A stretch of DNA of 6,283 nt. Origin: Clostridia bacterium (GTDB taxonomy: Bacteria > CBDUZB01 > JAGLHV01). The stretch spans positions 1 through 6,283 of the forward strand of contig JAUVLC010000131.1 of the NCBI GenBank assembly GCA_030595925.1, in the 5' to 3' direction. Under the pieces are notes generated by a model that saw only the letters and a program-made list of their open reading frames with translations, did not search any database and was not told the origin of the DNA. The position numbers and the translations under genes were made by a program. Every line of letters starts with the position of its first letter. Position 1 is the first letter of the stretch. Shown one piece after another: positions 6,025 to 6,283 of this stretch.

Positions 6025-6134
6025 CGATAACATTTCGCGTGTATACAACGCTTTCACCGGAGTGATACTAATGGTGAAAATATGGCAAAGCCCAGAGTGA
6101 CCAACAGGAAAGGAGAGTGTACACGCTGTTGTGC
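6025..6134. repeat. Second, more degenerate attC-like nested inverted repeat
   Basis: GCGTGTATAC (6037-6046) pairs with GTGTACACGC (6117-6126) in 9 of 10 positions. Inside it TTTCACC (6052-6058) pairs perfectly with GGTGAAA (6073-6079). The right arm at 6117-6134 matches the right arm of the 3663-3680 element in 14 of 18 positions (GTGTANNCGCTGTTNNGC), which links the two structures. The terminal boxes are poorer: GTTGTGC (6128-6134) has one mismatch to GTTRRRY, and the opposite end (CGATAAC, 6025-6031) keeps only YAAC. It lies between the methyltransferase stop and the small membrane gene. Confidence 0.35.
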
Positions 6135-6148
6135 GATAAAACAAGTTA

Positions 6149-6283
6149 TTACTTTTCAGCAATAACCAGCATCTCAAAATCTTCTGTTGTAAGTTTATCC
6201 TTTCTTGAAAAAACTCCGAGTTTTGCTCCATAAATATCAATCTTTTTAAATTCGAGTGATTTTAATAGCCATGTAATTTCAGA
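6149..6283 (-). CDS. Probable class I SAM-dependent methyltransferase, C-terminal fragment (cut by window edge)
   Basis: From the window edge the minus strand is open for 44 codons ending in TAA (6151-6149). The peptide contains SEITWLLKSLEFKKIDIYG and closes with DFEMLVIAEK. The order 'EI..LL...GF..I.IYG ... M.VIA.K' is the usual C-terminal end of class I SAM-dependent methyltransferases, where the last two strands of the fold pair after a variable loop. The SAM-binding motif would lie beyond the edge, so the substrate cannot be assigned. A different-frame ORF overlapping this region has no support. The gene is transcribed toward the attC-like element that starts 14 nt after its stop. Confidence 0.65.
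   Translation of the reverse strand, partial: SEITWLLKSLEFKKIDIYGAKLGVFSRKDKLTTEDFEMLVIAEK

Noticed and set aside
6013-6240. 75-codon minus-strand frame starting at 6240
   Set aside because: It overlaps, in another frame, the methyltransferase C-terminus (6283-6149), whose peptide matches the family ending, and then runs through the hairpin element. Its own peptide has no coherent pattern.
1-6283. CRISPR array, tRNA, rRNA, insertion sequence transposase or integrase
   Set aside because: No regularly spaced direct repeats, cloverleaf-like sequence, rRNA-like stretch or recombinase motif was seen on either strand.

Overview
All recognisable genes in this window read on the minus strand, so the gene order below runs from high to low coordinates. 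The DNA is A+T-rich and several genes have very strong Shine-Dalgarno (SD) sequences. The gene families (an exported DxQ-type metallophosphoesterase, a membrane protein fused to a spermidine-synthase-like domain, a YkgJ cysteine-cluster protein, a DUF2249-carboxymuconolactone-decarboxylase fusion) suggest a didermic, environmental, probably poorly cultivated bacterium. The phylum cannot be fixed from this sequence alone.

Layout, in reading order. (1) 6283-6149: C-terminal end of a probable SAM-dependent methyltransferase, cut by the window edge. (2) 6134-6025: a nested inverted repeat resembling an integron attC site. (3) 5991-5692: a small three-helix membrane protein with no SD. (4) 5691-5431: non-coding, with a small hairpin, a palindrome and a short G+C-rich patch. 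(5) 5430-4564: an exported calcineurin-like metallophosphoesterase with a GTG start and perfect SD. (6) 4455-3739: a DUF2249-CMD fusion protein, also with a perfect SD. (7) 3686-3587: a clear attC-like structure. (8) 3547-2918: a lysine-rich, very A+T-rich YiiX-like (permuted NlpC/P60) putative lipoprotein with no good SD. (9) 2894-2679: a possible 36-residue membrane peptide and a short open frame that may be a gene remnant, with a plausible promoter for the next gene. (10) 2640-292: a 782-residue membrane protein fused to a degenerate spermidine-synthase-like domain. (11) 132-1: the start of a YkgJ-family protein whose SD lies inside an 8-bp hairpin.

The main point of interest is the pair of attC-like elements. 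Their right arms share 14 of 18 positions (GTGTANNCGCTGTTNNGC). Each lies a short distance upstream of one of the two A+T-rich, SD-poor genes for an exported or membrane product, while the phosphoesterase and DUF2249 genes between them carry canonical GAGGAGGA signals. This fits one or two integron-type gene cassettes inserted among resident genes with no integrase visible nearby. It is an inference from structure; no integrase gene or array is in the window. No ordinary shared pathway linking the genes is evident.
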